A stretch of DNA of 64,000 nt from Amycolatopsis thermophila. GTDB lineage: Bacteria > Actinomycetota > Actinomycetes > Mycobacteriales > Pseudonocardiaceae. Shown piece after piece: positions 1 through 12,136 of this stretch. How positions within the stretch are numbered: the stretch's first letter is position 1; each line of letters opens with the position of its first letter. The notes under the pieces were generated by a model that made no database searches, was not told the DNA's origin, and saw only the letters and a list, made by a program, of their open reading frames with translations. The stretch spans positions 4,960,001 through 5,024,000 of the forward strand of contig NZ_JAUSUT010000001.1 of assembly GCF_030814215.1 (NCBI RefSeq). The letters are read 5' to 3'. A program made the translations under genes and the position numbers.

Positions 1-1415
1 TCGGCGTCGGCCTCGACGCGGCGCAGGAACTCGTCGGGCACCCAGTTGGCGGTGTTCATGTCGTGGGTGCGGCGCCGGTCGTCACCGGTGTTCTTGCGCA
101 GGTCGAGGAACTCCTCGACGTCGATGTGCCAGGTCTCCAGGTAGGCGCACGCGGCGCCCTTGCGCTTGCCGCCCTGGTTCACCGCGACCGCGGTGTCGTT
201 GGCGATCTTGAGGAACGGCACCACGCCCTGCGACTCGCCGTTGGTGCCCTTGATGTGGGCGCCGAGGCCGCGCACCGGCGTCCAGTCGTTGCCCAGGCCG
301 CCCGAGTACTTCGCGAGCAGGGCGTTGTTCTTGTAGGACTGGAAGATCGCGTCGAGGCTGTCCTCGACCGTGGTCAGGAAGCACGACGACAGCTGCGCGC
401 GGGTGGTGCCGGAGTTGAACAGCGTCGGCGTGGAGGCCATGAAGTCGAAGCTGGACAGCAGGTCGTAGAACTCCACAGCACGAGATTCCCTGTCGTCCTC
501 GCGCAGGGCCAGTCCCATCGCCACGCGCAGGAAGAACGCCTGCGGCAGCTCGAACCGGGTGCCGCGCTCGTGCAGGAAGTACCGGTCGTAGAGGGTCTGC
601 AGGCCGAGGAAGCCGAAGTCGAGGTCGCGTTCCGGGCGGATCGCGGCGGTGACCCGGTCGAGGTCGAACGTCGCCAGCTCGGGGTCGACCAGGTCGAGGT
701 CGATGGCGCGGGCCAGGTAGTCGCGGAAGTAGCCGGAGTAGTCCAGCTCGGCCTGCGACGCCTGGCGCGGCTGACCGGCCAGGTGGCTCAGCGCCTCGGC
801 GCGCAGCTTGTCCAGCAGCAGGCGGGCGGTGACCGCGGAGTAGTTCGGCTCGCGCTCGACGAGCGTGCGCGCGGCCATGATCAGGGCCAGGGCCAGTTCG
901 CCGGCGCTCATCCCGTCGTAGAGGTTGCGCTCGGCCTCGGCGAGCACCGGCCCGGCCTCGACGTCCTCGATCCCGGCGACGGCCTCGCCGATCACGTGGG
1001 CGATGCGCTCCCGGTCGAGCGGGCGCAGTTCGCCGTCGGGGTGCCGGACGTGGATCGCCGCCGGTGGCGGGGCGGTTTCCCGGGCCTTGGCGTGTTCCTC
1101 GCGGTAGAGCACGTAGGCGCGCGCGACCTGGTGGTGACCGCCGCGCATCAGGGCCAGTTCCACGAGGTCCTGGATCTGCTCCAGGTGCACCGCGTCGCCG
1201 GTCGCGTGGCGCCGCAGCGAGGTCTCGACCTGCTCGGTCAGCTCGGCGACGACGTGGTGGACCCGCGAGGACGTGGCGGCCTCGTCACCCTCGACGGCGA
1301 GGAAGGCCTTGGTGAGCGCGACGGAGATCCGGCCGGCGTCGAAGGGCGACACCTCGCCGTCCCGGCGGATGACCCGCAGCGTGGCTGCCGGCGCCGGGGA
1401 GGTTTCCACAGACAT
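1..1415 (-). CDS. nrdA: ribonucleoside-diphosphate reductase large subunit, 5' part
   Basis: Large (alpha) subunit of class I ribonucleotide reductase, which reduces ribonucleoside diphosphates to deoxyribonucleotides in the cytosol. The first 471 codons are visible and the gene runs off the left edge. An N-terminal ATP-cone (about residues 13-103) is followed by a second cone-like/lgN region containing LLLDKLRAEAL. The catalytic barrel then begins, with Cys345 in SSCFL (the redox-active cysteine that pairs with the active site) and the NQGGKRKGA stretch. The active-site radical cysteine and C-terminal cysteine tail lie outside the window. The ATG at 1415 is preceded by a GGAG-like site. Two N-terminal cones favour NrdA over NrdE. 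Confidence 0.9.
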   Translation of the reverse strand, partial: MSVETSPAPAATLRVIRRDGEVSPFDAGRISVALTKAFLAVEGDEAATSSRVHHVVAELTEQVETSLRRHATGDAVHLEQIQDLVELALMRGGHHQVARAYVLYREEHAKARETAPPPAAIHVRHPDGELRPLDRERIAHVIGEAVAGIEDVEAGPVLAEAERNLYDGMSAGELALALIMAARTLVEREPNYSAVTARLLLDKLRAEALSHLAGQPRQASQAELDYSGYFRDYLARAIDLDLVDPELATFDLDRVTAAIRPERDLDFGFLGLQTLYDRYFLHERGTRFELPQAFFLRVAMGLALREDDRESRAVEFYDLLSSFDFMASTPTLFNSGTTRAQLSSCFLTTVEDSLDAIFQSYKNNALLAKYSGGLGNDWTPVRGLGAHIKGTNGESQGVVPFLKIANDTAVAVNQGGKRKGAACAYLETWHIDVEEFLDLRKNTGDDRRRTHDMNTANWVPDEFLRRVEADA

Positions 1416-1546
1416 GCATCACTCCGTTTTCGGGCGCGTTTCATCGGCACACCGGCCTGGGCGCCGGTGTGCTGGGTGGGCACGGCTTCGTACCGGACGG
1501 GCCCGCGCTCGCTTCCCCAGGCGCCGGGCCCTGCCGGTGATCGAAG

Positions 1547-1590
1547 ACTACATCTTGGGGTCCGCCTGTCCAGTGACCCCAAGATGCGGG
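1547..1590. promoter_or_regulatory. candidate paired NrdR boxes upstream of nrdA
   Basis: Two related 15-mers, ACTACATCTTGGGGT (1547-1561) and ACCCCAAGATGCGGG (1576-1590), are roughly reverse complements of each other; their 11-bp cores match perfectly. They are centred about 29 bp apart in the nrdA promoter region. Paired imperfect palindromes about three helical turns apart are the usual layout for the ribonucleotide reductase repressor NrdR. Assignment to NrdR is inference from position and spacing. Confidence 0.4.
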
Positions 1591-1640
1591 CGTGTCCGTG
1601 TCGTGTGTTAGCCACCCGGTCGAGCTACCGGGACCAAAAC

Positions 1641-1658
1641 AATCAAGCGTGCTTGATT
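1641..1658. promoter_or_regulatory. palindromic operator of the AtuA/acyl-CoA carboxylase operon
   Basis: AATCAAGC-GT-GCTTGATT is a perfect palindrome with 8-bp arms and a 2-bp centre, 55 bp before the GTG of the first operon gene at 1714. Size and symmetry suit a TetR dimer, and the last gene of the same operon (10048-10662) encodes a TetR protein, so autoregulation is the simplest reading. It is followed by TTT and could in principle also work as a small hairpin. Confidence 0.55.
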
Positions 1659-1713
1659 TTTCTGACCGGTGGTGCCAGGCTCGGCGCGAAGCGTGCGCGA
1701 GGAGGCGGATGGC

Positions 1714-2496
1714 GTGGCGGACCCCGGACCGATCCTGCGGGACCTGGCCGACGAGAGCCGGGAATTGGACGACCTGGTGACGGAGGCGAGGTGGTCGACC
1801 CCGACCCCCGCCGAGGGCTGGACGATCGCGCACCAGGTCGCGCACCTGGCCTGGACCGACGCCAAGGCGCTGATCGCGGTCCGCACCCCGGACGAGTTCC
1901 CGGACGAGGTGCAGCGCGCCCTGGCCGCGGGCGACGACTTCGTCGACCAGGGCGCGCGGGAACTGGCCCGCAAGCCACGGGAGGAGCTGCTCGCCCAATG
2001 GCGTGCCGGGCGCGAAGAGCTGGCCCGCGAGCTGGCCGCCGTGCCGCCGGGGCGGAAGCTGCCCTGGTACGGCCCGCCGATGAGCGCGGCGTCGATGGCC
2101 ACGGCGCGCCTGATGGAGACCTGGGCCCACGCGCAGGACGTCTACGACGCGCTCGGGCTCCGCCGCGAACCGACGCGGCGGCTGTGGCAGATCGCGCGGT
2201 TCGGGGTGCGGACGCGGGACTTCGCGTTCGCCGTGCACGGACTCGCCGCGCCACCCGAGGAGTTCCGCGTCGAGCTGTCGGGTGTGGACGGTGCCGAGTG
2301 GACGTTCGGGCCGCCGGACGCCGCCCAGCGGGTCACCGGTTCCGCGCTCGGGTTCTGCCTGATCGTCACCCAGCGGCGACACCCGGCCGACACCGACGTC
2401 GTCGCCGCCGGGCCGGACGCCGAGAAGTGGCTGGAGATCGCGCAGGCCTTCGCCGGGCCGCCCGGGTCCGGCCGGAAGGCGGGGCAGTTCGCATGA
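1714..2496 (+). CDS. TIGR03084 family DinB/MDMPI-fold protein
   Basis: A 260-residue member of the TIGR03084 family, in the DinB/mycothiol-dependent maleylpyruvate isomerase (MDMPI) superfamily. The N-terminal four-helix bundle carries the histidines expected for metal binding (HQVAHLAWTD and a later WAHAQDVYDALG). The GTG at 1714 was chosen because GAGGAGG (1699-1705) sits 8 nt upstream; an in-frame GTG at 1669 lacks such a site. The stop overlaps the next ATG by four bases, so it is the translationally coupled first gene of the operon. Family members often travel with acyl-CoA catabolic genes. The reaction is unknown; a mycothiol or metal-dependent step is only an inference. Confidence 0.8.
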   Translation: MADPGPILRDLADESRELDDLVTEARWSTPTPAEGWTIAHQVAHLAWTDAKALIAVRTPDEFPDEVQRALAAGDDFVDQGARELARKPREELLAQWRAGREELARELAAVPPGRKLPWYGPPMSAASMATARLMETWAHAQDVYDALGLRREPTRRLWQIARFGVRTRDFAFAVHGLAAPPEEFRVELSGVDGAEWTFGPPDAAQRVTGSALGFCLIVTQRRHPADTDVVAAGPDAEKWLEIAQAFAGPPGSGRKAGQFA

Positions 2497-4187
2497 GCGA
2501 CGTGCTGCGCGTCGGCAACGCGTCCGGCTTCTACGGTGACCGGTTCTCCGCCGTGCGCGAGATGCTCACCGGCGGCCCGCTGGATGTGCTGACCGGCGAC
2601 TACCTCGCCGAGCTGACCATGCTCATCCTCGGCCGCGACCGGCTCAAGGACCCCTGCCGCGGGTACGCCAAGACGTTCCTGCGCCAGATGGAGGAGAACC
2701 TGGCGCTGGCCAAGGACAAGGGCGTCAAGATCGTCACCAACGCAGGCGGCCTCAACCCGGCCGGGCTGGCCGACGCGATCCGGGAGCTGGCGAAGCGCCT
2801 GGGCCTGGACATCGCCGTCGCCCACGTCGAGGGCGACGACCTGCTGTCCCGAGTGGACGAACTGGGCCTGGGGAAACCGTTGACCGCCAACGCCTACCTC
2901 GGCGGCTGGGGCATCGCCGCGTGCCTGGAGCGCGGCGCGGACGTGGTCGTGACCGGGCGCGTCACCGACGCGTCGCTGGTCGTCGGCCCGGCCGCCGCGC
3001 ACTTCGGCTGGGCCCGCGACGACTACGACGCCCTCGCCGGCGCCGTGGCCGCCGGGCACGTCATCGAGTGCGGCGCGCAGGCCACCGGCGGCAACTACGC
3101 GTTCTTCACCGAGCAGGACACCGGCACACCGGGCTTCCCCATCGCGGAGATCTCCGCCGACGGATCCAGCGTGATCACCAAGCACCCGGGCACCGGGGGT
3201 GCGGTGACCGCCGGCACCGTGATCGCCCAGCTGCTGTACGAGATCGCCGGCGCCCGGTACGCCGGACCGGACGTCACCGCCCGGTTCGACACCCTGACCC
3301 TGACCGAGGAGGGTCCGGACCGGGTGCGGATCTCCGGCACCCGCGGCGAGGCCCCGCCGTCCACGCTCAAGGTGTGCCTGAACACCCTGGGCGGCTTCCG
3401 CAACGAGACCACGTTCGTCCTCACCGGACTGGACGTCGACGCCAAGGCCGCGCTGGTGCGCGACCAGCTCGAGCAGGCGCTGAAGGACCGCCCGCCGGCC
3501 GAGATCCGCTGGACCCTGGCGCGCACCGACCACGAGGACGCCGACACCGAGCAGCGGGCCAGCGCCCTGCTGCACTGCGCCGTCAGGGACGCCGACCCCA
3601 AGGTGGCCGGGCGCGCGTTCAGCGGCGCGGCGATCGAACTGGCCCTGGCCAGCTACCCCGGCTTCCACGTCACCGCGCCACCCTCGGACGCCTCGCCCTA
3701 CGGCGTCTACACCGCGTCGTACGTGGACGCCGCCGAGGTTCCGCACGTGGCCGTCCTGCCCGACGGCTCGCGGGTGGACATCGCGCCCGCGGCTGACACC
3801 CTCTCGCTGTCCGAAGTGGATGAACCGGAACTGCCGGAACCCTTGCCGGCCGGGCCGGCCCGGCGCGCGCCGCTCGGCACGATCCTCGGCGCCCGCAGCG
3901 GGGACAAGGGCGGCGACGCCAACCTGGGCGTGTGGGTGCGGTCGGACGAGGCGTGGCGGTGGCTCGCGCACCACCTCACGGTCGGGGAGTTCCAGCGGCT
4001 GCTGCCGGAGACCGCCGACCTCACCGTCCGCCGGTACGTGCTGCCGAACCTGCGCGCGCTCAACTTCGTCGTCGAAGGCCTGCTGGGCCAGGGCGTCGCG
4101 TCGCAGGCCCGGTTCGACCCGCAGGCCAAGGCGTTCGGCGAGTGGCTGCGCTCCCGGCACGCCGACATCCCGGAGGTGCTGTTGTGA
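2493..4187 (+). CDS. acyclic terpene utilisation AtuA-like protein (DUF1446)
   Basis: A 564-residue protein with two parts: an AtuA/DUF1446 domain (about 1-440, starting VGNASGFYGDRF) and a C-terminal AtuA-like module (about 465-560, with GARSGDKGGDANLG). AtuA is part of the Pseudomonas acyclic terpene (citronellol/geraniol) gene cluster, but its biochemical role is not settled. Here it is fused in length and coupled by ATGA overlaps to TIGR03084 upstream and an acyl-CoA dehydrogenase downstream. That places it in a branched acyl-CoA carboxylation pathway. The first half of the long open frame to the left is antisense to nrdA and was excluded; the start is the ATG at 2493. Confidence 0.85.
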   Translation: MSDVLRVGNASGFYGDRFSAVREMLTGGPLDVLTGDYLAELTMLILGRDRLKDPCRGYAKTFLRQMEENLALAKDKGVKIVTNAGGLNPAGLADAIRELAKRLGLDIAVAHVEGDDLLSRVDELGLGKPLTANAYLGGWGIAACLERGADVVVTGRVTDASLVVGPAAAHFGWARDDYDALAGAVAAGHVIECGAQATGGNYAFFTEQDTGTPGFPIAEISADGSSVITKHPGTGGAVTAGTVIAQLLYEIAGARYAGPDVTARFDTLTLTEEGPDRVRISGTRGEAPPSTLKVCLNTLGGFRNETTFVLTGLDVDAKAALVRDQLEQALKDRPPAEIRWTLARTDHEDADTEQRASALLHCAVRDADPKVAGRAFSGAAIELALASYPGFHVTAPPSDASPYGVYTASYVDAAEVPHVAVLPDGSRVDIAPAADTLSLSEVDEPELPEPLPAGPARRAPLGTILGARSGDKGGDANLGVWVRSDEAWRWLAHHLTVGEFQRLLPETADLTVRRYVLPNLRALNFVVEGLLGQGVASQARFDPQAKAFGEWLRSRHADIPEVLL

Positions 4188-5328
4188 CCGACCCGTTCGC
4201 CACGCCGGAGCGGACCGCGCTGCGCAAGACCGTGCGCCGGTTCGTCGAGGCCGAGGTGCTGCCGCACCTGGACGAGTGGGAGCGCGCGGGTGAGCTGCCA
4301 CGCGACCTGCACCGCAAGGCCGGCGAGATCGGCCTGCTCGGCGTGTCCTTCCCGGAGGCCGTCGGCGGCGGTGGCGGGGACTTCCTCGACGCGATGACCG
4401 TCACCGAGGAGATCCTCCACGCCGGCGGGTCCGGCGGCCTGATCGCGTCGCTGTTCACCAACGGCATCGCGCTGCCGCACCTGGTCACGGCCGGTGACCC
4501 GGAGCAGGTCGAGCGCTGGGTGCGCCCGACCATCGAGGGCCGTCTCATCGGGTCGCTCGCGATCACCGAGCCCGACGGCGGGTCCGACGTCGCCGGCATC
4601 CGCACCACGGCCCGCCGTGAGGGCGACCACTACGTCGTCAACGGCGCCAAGACCTACATCACCTCCGGCACCCGCGCCGACTTCGTCACCACCGCGGTGC
4701 GCACCGGCGGCCCGGGCGCCCACGGTGTGTCGCTGCTCGTCATCGAGCGGGACACGCCCGGCTTCACCGTGAGCCGCAAGCTGGAGAAGATGGGCTGGCA
4801 CTGCTCGGACACCGCCGAGCTGTCCTTCGCCGACGCCCGCGTGCCCGTGTCCAACCTGGTGGGCGAGGAGAACACCGGGTTCATCCAGATCGCGACCCAC
4901 TTCGTCACCGAGCGGCTCTCGCTCGCGGTGCAGGGGTACGCGACCGCGCAACGCGCGCTGGACCTCACCCTGCAGTGGTGCCGGCTGCGTGAGACGTTCG
5001 GCCGTCCGCTGATCTCCCGCCAGCTCGTGCAGCACAAGCTCGTGGACATGGCCCGCCGGATCGACCTGGCCCGCGTCTACACGCGGCACGTCGCGCAGCG
5101 CTTCGTGGCGGGCGAGGAGGTCATCGCGGAGGCGTGCTTCGCGAAGAACACCGCGGTCGAGGCGGCCGAATGGGTGGTGAACGAGGCCGTCCAGCTGCAC
5201 GGTGGCCTGGGCTACCTGCGCGAGTCCGAAGTGGAACGGCACTACCGCGATGTCCGCATCCTCGGCATCGGTGGCGGCACCAACGAGATCCTGGCGGGTC
5301 TCGCGGCGAAGAGATTGGGGTACACGGC

Positions 5329-5332
<4 letters not shown>
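4184..5332 (+). CDS. acyl-CoA dehydrogenase (isovaleryl/citronellyl-type)
   Basis: A 382-residue FAD-dependent acyl-CoA dehydrogenase introducing the alpha,beta double bond into an acyl-CoA. It has the standard three-domain layout: [12 protein letters not shown] around 125-137, and [11 protein letters not shown] plus [20 protein letters not shown] in the C-terminal helical domain. The MCAD-type catalytic EGT is replaced by GGGTNEI. A glutamate is present in [10 protein letters not shown] instead, the position used by isovaleryl-CoA and long-chain dehydrogenases. A branched short or medium acyl-CoA substrate is therefore likely, in line with the carboxylase genes that follow. Start GTG at 4184 overlaps the previous stop by four bases. 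Confidence 0.88.
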
Positions 5333-8875
<3,543 letters not shown>

Positions 8876-8879
<4 letters not shown>

Positions 8880-10033
8880 ATTTCGTCGAATCGGACGAGC
8901 GGATCGCGCTGCGGAAGGCGGTCGGCGACCTGGCCCGCGGCTACGGGCACGAGTACTACACCAAGGTCGCCCGCAGCGGCGGCCACACCAGCGACCTGTG
9001 GAACGAGGCCGGGCGCCTGGGTTACCTCGGCGTCGCGGTGCCCGAAGAGTACGGCGGGGGCGGCGCCGGGATCGGCGACCTCGCCGCGGTGTGCGAGGAG
9101 TTCTGCGCCGCCGGCACGCCGATGCTGCTGATGGTCGTGTCACCGGCGATCTGCGCCACCGTCCTCGCCCGGTACGGCACCGACGAGCAGAAGAACTCGT
9201 GGCTGCCCCGGTTCGCCACCGGCGAGGTGCGGATGTCCTTCGCCATCACCGAACCCGACGCGGGGTCCAATTCGCACCGCATCACCACGACGGCCAAACG
9301 CGACGGTGGCGACTGGATCCTCAACGGGCGCAAGGTGTTCATCTCCGGTGTGGACGAAGCCGACGCGGTACTGGTCGTCGGCCGCACCGAGGACGCGAAG
9401 ACCGGCAAGCTCAAGCCGGCGCTGTTCATCGTGCCCACGAACACGCCCGGGTTCGAGTACCAGCAGATCGAGATGGACCTCGTCTCGGCCGACAAGCAGT
9501 TCGGCCTGTTCCTCGACGACGTCCGGCTGCCGGCCGAGGCGCTCGTCGGGTCCGAGGACGCGGCACTGGCGCAGCTGTTCGCGGGCCTGAACCCGGAGCG
9601 GATCATGGGCGCGTCGTTCTCCATCGGCATCGCCCGGTACGCGCTGGAGAAGGGCGTGGCCTACGCGAAACAGCGCAGTGTGTGGGGCGCGCCGATCGGC
9701 AGCCACCAGGGCATCGCGCACCCGCTGGCGCAGGTCAAGATCGAGCTCGAGCTGGCCAAGCTGATGACGCAGAAGGCCGCGGCGCTGTACGACTCGGGCG
9801 ACGACTTCGGTGCCGGCGAGGCCGCCAACATGGCCAAGTACGCCGGCGCGGAGGTCGCGATCAAGGCGGTCGACCAGGCGATCCAGACCCACGGCGGCAA
9901 CGGCATGGCCTCGGAGTACGGGCTCGGTACCCTGCTCGGGGCCGTCCGCGTCGGCCGGATCGCTCCCGTGAGCCGGGAAATGGTGCTCAACTTCGTCGCC
10001 CAGCACTCCCTGGGCCTGCCGAAGTCGTACTGA
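8876..10033 (+). CDS. acyl-CoA dehydrogenase
   Basis: The second acyl-CoA dehydrogenase of the operon, 385 residues. It has MSFAITEPDAGSNSHRI, TKLKPALFIVPTNTPGFE and the C-terminal QTHGGNGMASEYGL helix region. The MCAD-type catalytic glutamate near the C-terminus is absent (IAPVSREMVLN); a glutamate in NPERIMGASF is the candidate base. It shares little detail with the dehydrogenase at 4184 and probably acts at another step or chain length. Overlapping ATGA coupling to the carboxylase alpha gene makes it part of the same transcript. No enoyl-CoA hydratase or HMG-CoA-lyase-like gene is present, so the pathway is incomplete here. Confidence 0.87.
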
Positions 10034-10047
10034 GGAAGGAGGCCCCC

Positions 10048-10662
10048 GTGCCGGAGCCTCGCCAGGAGCGCAGCCGGACCACCCGCCGCAAACTCATCGA
10101 CGCAGCCGTGGACTGCATCGGCGAGGTCGGGTGGGCCGGCACCACGGTCGCGCTGATCGCCCAGCGCGCCGGCGTTTCGCGCGGGGCGGCCCAGCACCAC
10201 TTCCCGACGCGGGAGGACCTGGTGACCGCGGCGGTCGAGTACGTCGGCGAGGTGCAGATCGCCGAGATGCGCCGCGGCGCCGAGGGACTGCCCGCCGGGC
10301 GGTCGCGCATCGAGCCGGTCGTCGACCTGCTGCTCAACCTCTACACCGGGCCGATGTTCCGCGCGGCGCTGCACCTGTGGGTCGCGGCGTCCAGCGACGA
10401 GTCGCTGCGCCTGGTGCTGGTCCCGCTGCAGGCCAAGGTCGGCCGGGAGGCGCACCGGCTCGCGGTGGACCTGCTGGGCGTGGACGAGACGCAGCCCGGG
10501 GTGCGGGAACTCGTCCAGTCGACGCTCGACCTGGCCCGCGGCCTGGGGCTGGCGAACCTCCTCGCGGACGACACCCACCGCCGTCGCCGGATCATCCGCC
10601 ATTGGGCCCGGGTCCTCGGACCCGCCCTGCCCGAGCCGGAGGTCACCTCTGTGGGTCACTGA
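10048..10662 (+). CDS. TetR family repressor of the carboxylase operon
   Basis: A 204-residue TetR-type regulator: N-terminal HTH (about 10-57, TTRRKLIDAAVDCIGEVGWAGTTVALIAQRAGVSRG, shown here only as landmarks GWAGTT and GVSRGAAQHHF), followed by a helical ligand domain. GTG at 10048 follows AGGAAGGAGG (about 10033-10042), which itself begins at the stop of the dehydrogenase. As last gene of the seven-gene operon it is the obvious candidate to bind the palindrome at 1641-1658 and respond to an acyl-CoA. Ligand and target are inference. Confidence 0.85.
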   Translation: MPEPRQERSRTTRRKLIDAAVDCIGEVGWAGTTVALIAQRAGVSRGAAQHHFPTREDLVTAAVEYVGEVQIAEMRRGAEGLPAGRSRIEPVVDLLLNLYTGPMFRAALHLWVAASSDESLRLVLVPLQAKVGREAHRLAVDLLGVDETQPGVRELVQSTLDLARGLGLANLLADDTHRRRRIIRHWARVLGPALPEPEVTSVGH

Positions 10663-10684
10663 CGGCGTGTCGCGCCTCACATCG

Positions 10685-10713
10685 TTAACACTAATGGACC
10701 AGTGTGCGATAAC
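10685..10713 (+). promoter_or_regulatory. possible promoter of the small gene at 10755
   Basis: TTAACA (10685-10690) and GATAAC (10708-10713) are separated by 17 nt in an unusually AT-rich patch, about 40 nt before the small ORF. The spacing suits a sigma70-like promoter, though the -10 is a weak match. ACACT and AGTGT form a small inverted repeat within it. Confidence 0.35.
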
Positions 10714-10754
10714 TGAGTGACAACCACAGATGACGACGCAAGGGGGAGATCCCG

Positions 10755-11015
10755 GTGTCCGGTACAGGTGAAGAGCTGTCCCATCGAGCGATGGCGATGT
10801 TGCGAGCGGTGGCTCAGGGCCGCGCCGTGATGTCCGCCAGCTGCGAGCCGGACCTCTTCATCGACGGGGTCGCCTGCTGCGACCAGATGGCCGCGCACGC
10901 CCTCGCCCACGGCGGCTACATCCGCCCGGACGGCGAGGGGGAGCGCCTGGTGCCCGCCGTGCTGACCGACGCCGGCCGGGCCGTGCTCGCCCCGGCCGTC
11001 GCCCACGTGGCCTGA
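10755..11015 (+). CDS. small conserved-looking protein of unknown function
   Basis: An 86-residue cytosolic protein starting at GTG 10755, with AGGGGGAG (10741-10748) as ribosome binding site. It contains three cysteines (CEP and ACCDQ) and ends in a segment, VPAVLTDAGRAVL, that looks like the wing and last helix of a winged-helix protein. No membrane segment or signal peptide is visible. I recognise no named family. It stands alone between the TetR gene and the convergent MarR gene. The cysteines could indicate metal or redox sensing, but this is speculation. Confidence 0.6.
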   Translation: MSGTGEELSHRAMAMLRAVAQGRAVMSASCEPDLFIDGVACCDQMAAHALAHGGYIRPDGEGERLVPAVLTDAGRAVLAPAVAHVA

Positions 11016-11088
11016 CCCGATCCCGAACCACCCGCCGACCGCGCCGCGCCGCCCGCGCTGAACCGGTGGCCGGAGGAGCCCGCTCACC

Positions 11089-11105
11089 GGGCCCCTGCAG
11101 GGCCC
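11089..11105. terminator. possible bidirectional terminator hairpin
   Basis: GGGCCC-CTGCA-GGGCCC forms a 6-bp GC stem with a 5-nt loop, between the convergent small gene (stop 11015) and MarR gene (stop 11151). There is no U-tract, as is common in actinobacterial terminators. Confidence 0.35.
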
Positions 11106-11150
11106 CCGCCGGCGGCGGCCGTCCCCGCACCCGTTCGTCCCGGCCGCGGC

Positions 11151-11606
11151 TCAGTCCGCGGTGAGCAGCTTTCCGAGCAGTGCGGCCAGCTGGGCGCGTT
11201 CCCCGGCCGACAGCGCCGCGAAGGTGCGGTCCAGGAACGCCGGCGTCGCCTGCTCGGCCTTGTCCAGCGCCCGCCGCCCGGCGGGCGTGATCGTGACGGC
11301 GTACGCGCGGCGGTCCCGCGGGTCGCGTTCCCGGCGGACGTAGCCGGCCTTCTGCAGCTCGTCGGCGATGCCGACCATCACGCTGCGGTCGATCCGCAGC
11401 TCCTCGCTCAGCAGCTGCTGCGAGCACGGCCCCACGGCGGCCAGCATCTTCAGCACCAGGTGCCGGCCCACGCCCAGCCCCTGCTCGCCCGCGGCCCTCT
11501 CCGCCGCGCGGGCGACCGTGGCGGACGCCCGGCACAACGCGATGTCGAGACGTTCCGCCGCGAGCCGCGGGAAGTACGCCCCGGCCGCTTCCGATCTCAC
11601 CGCCAT
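11151..11606 (-). CDS. MarR family transcriptional regulator
   Basis: A 151-residue winged-helix MarR repressor. The recognition region reads CSQQLLSEELRIDRSVMVGIADELQKAGYV and is followed by the wing RRERDPRDRRAYAVTITPAGR (landmarks LRIDRS and DRRAYAV). The ATG at 11606 is chosen because a TAGCGT -10 box lies 7 nt upstream; the longer frame to 11693 adds residues with no family likeness. It is divergent from a broken nitroreductase-like gene. Adjacent MarR and nitroreductase genes are a common sensor/enzyme pair for quinones or nitro compounds, so this regulator has probably lost its main target. Confidence 0.82.
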   Translation of the reverse strand: MAVRSEAAGAYFPRLAAERLDIALCRASATVARAAERAAGEQGLGVGRHLVLKMLAAVGPCSQQLLSEELRIDRSVMVGIADELQKAGYVRRERDPRDRRAYAVTITPAGRRALDKAEQATPAFLDRTFAALSAGERAQLAALLGKLLTAD

Positions 11607-11613
11607 GCCCCGG

Positions 11614-11619
11614 ACGCTA
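11614..11619 (-). promoter_or_regulatory. -10 box of the MarR gene (leaderless)
   Basis: TAGCGT on the minus strand ends 7 nt before the ATG, so transcription would start at or next to the start codon. GCAGATC occurs twice upstream (11636-11642 and 11651-11657) and could be an operator half-site pair. Confidence 0.5.
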
Positions 11620-11661
11620 CCAGAATCGTCTTGATGCAGATCGTTTGACAGCAGATCATCT

Positions 11662-12133
11662 CGGGTCCGGTCCGCCACCCGCGCCGTGCGCAAGCGGCTC
11701 GACCTGACCCGGCCCGCGGCACCTCATCGAGGAGTGCGTCGACATCGCCACCCAGGCGCCCGCCGGCCGCGCTGGCACTTCCTCGTCGTCACGGGCAAGG
11801 CCCAGCGCGCCGCGGTGGCCGGCCTCTTCCGCCGCGCCGTGCAGCTCGCGAGCGGCCGGCCGGTGACCACCGGGACCTGCGGCGCATGGCCCACCCGGCG
11901 TCGTTCGTCATCCCCGCCATCGAAGGCCGCACCGACCACGCGCCGTGCTGGACCAGGCGATGACCTGGAGGTCGATCCTGCCCGCCGTCCGGAGCTTCAT
12001 GCTCGCGGCGCGCAATCGCGGCCTGGGCACGGTCTGGACCACCGCGCGCGCCGCTGGCCTTCACGCTCGGCACCACGTTCCGCCCCGCTCCGCGGATCGA
12101 TCGCCGCGAGGTCCGGCACTGGGACGGGGGTGA
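11662..12133 (+). pseudogene. decayed nitroreductase family gene
   Basis: Pieces of one nitroreductase (FMN-dependent NAD(P)H oxidoreductase) can be read in order, but only by changing frame: ATRAVRKRLDLTRP (frame of 11686), HLIEECVDIATQAPAGR (from 11720), RWHFLVVTGKAQRAAVAGL (back in the first frame), FVIPAIEGRTDHAP, then MTWRSILPAVRSFMLAARNR (from 11960) and a tail like FRPAPRIDRREVRHWDGG. At least four frameshifts and a central deletion are needed, so it cannot make the enzyme. It is divergent from the MarR gene. Sequencing error could explain one shift but not all of them. Confidence 0.75.
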
Positions 12134-12136
12134 GCG

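Noticed and set aside
63-2492. Left part of a 1374-residue plus-strand open frame
   Set aside because: It is antisense to nrdA and the TIGR03084 gene; only the part from 2493 encodes a recognised protein.
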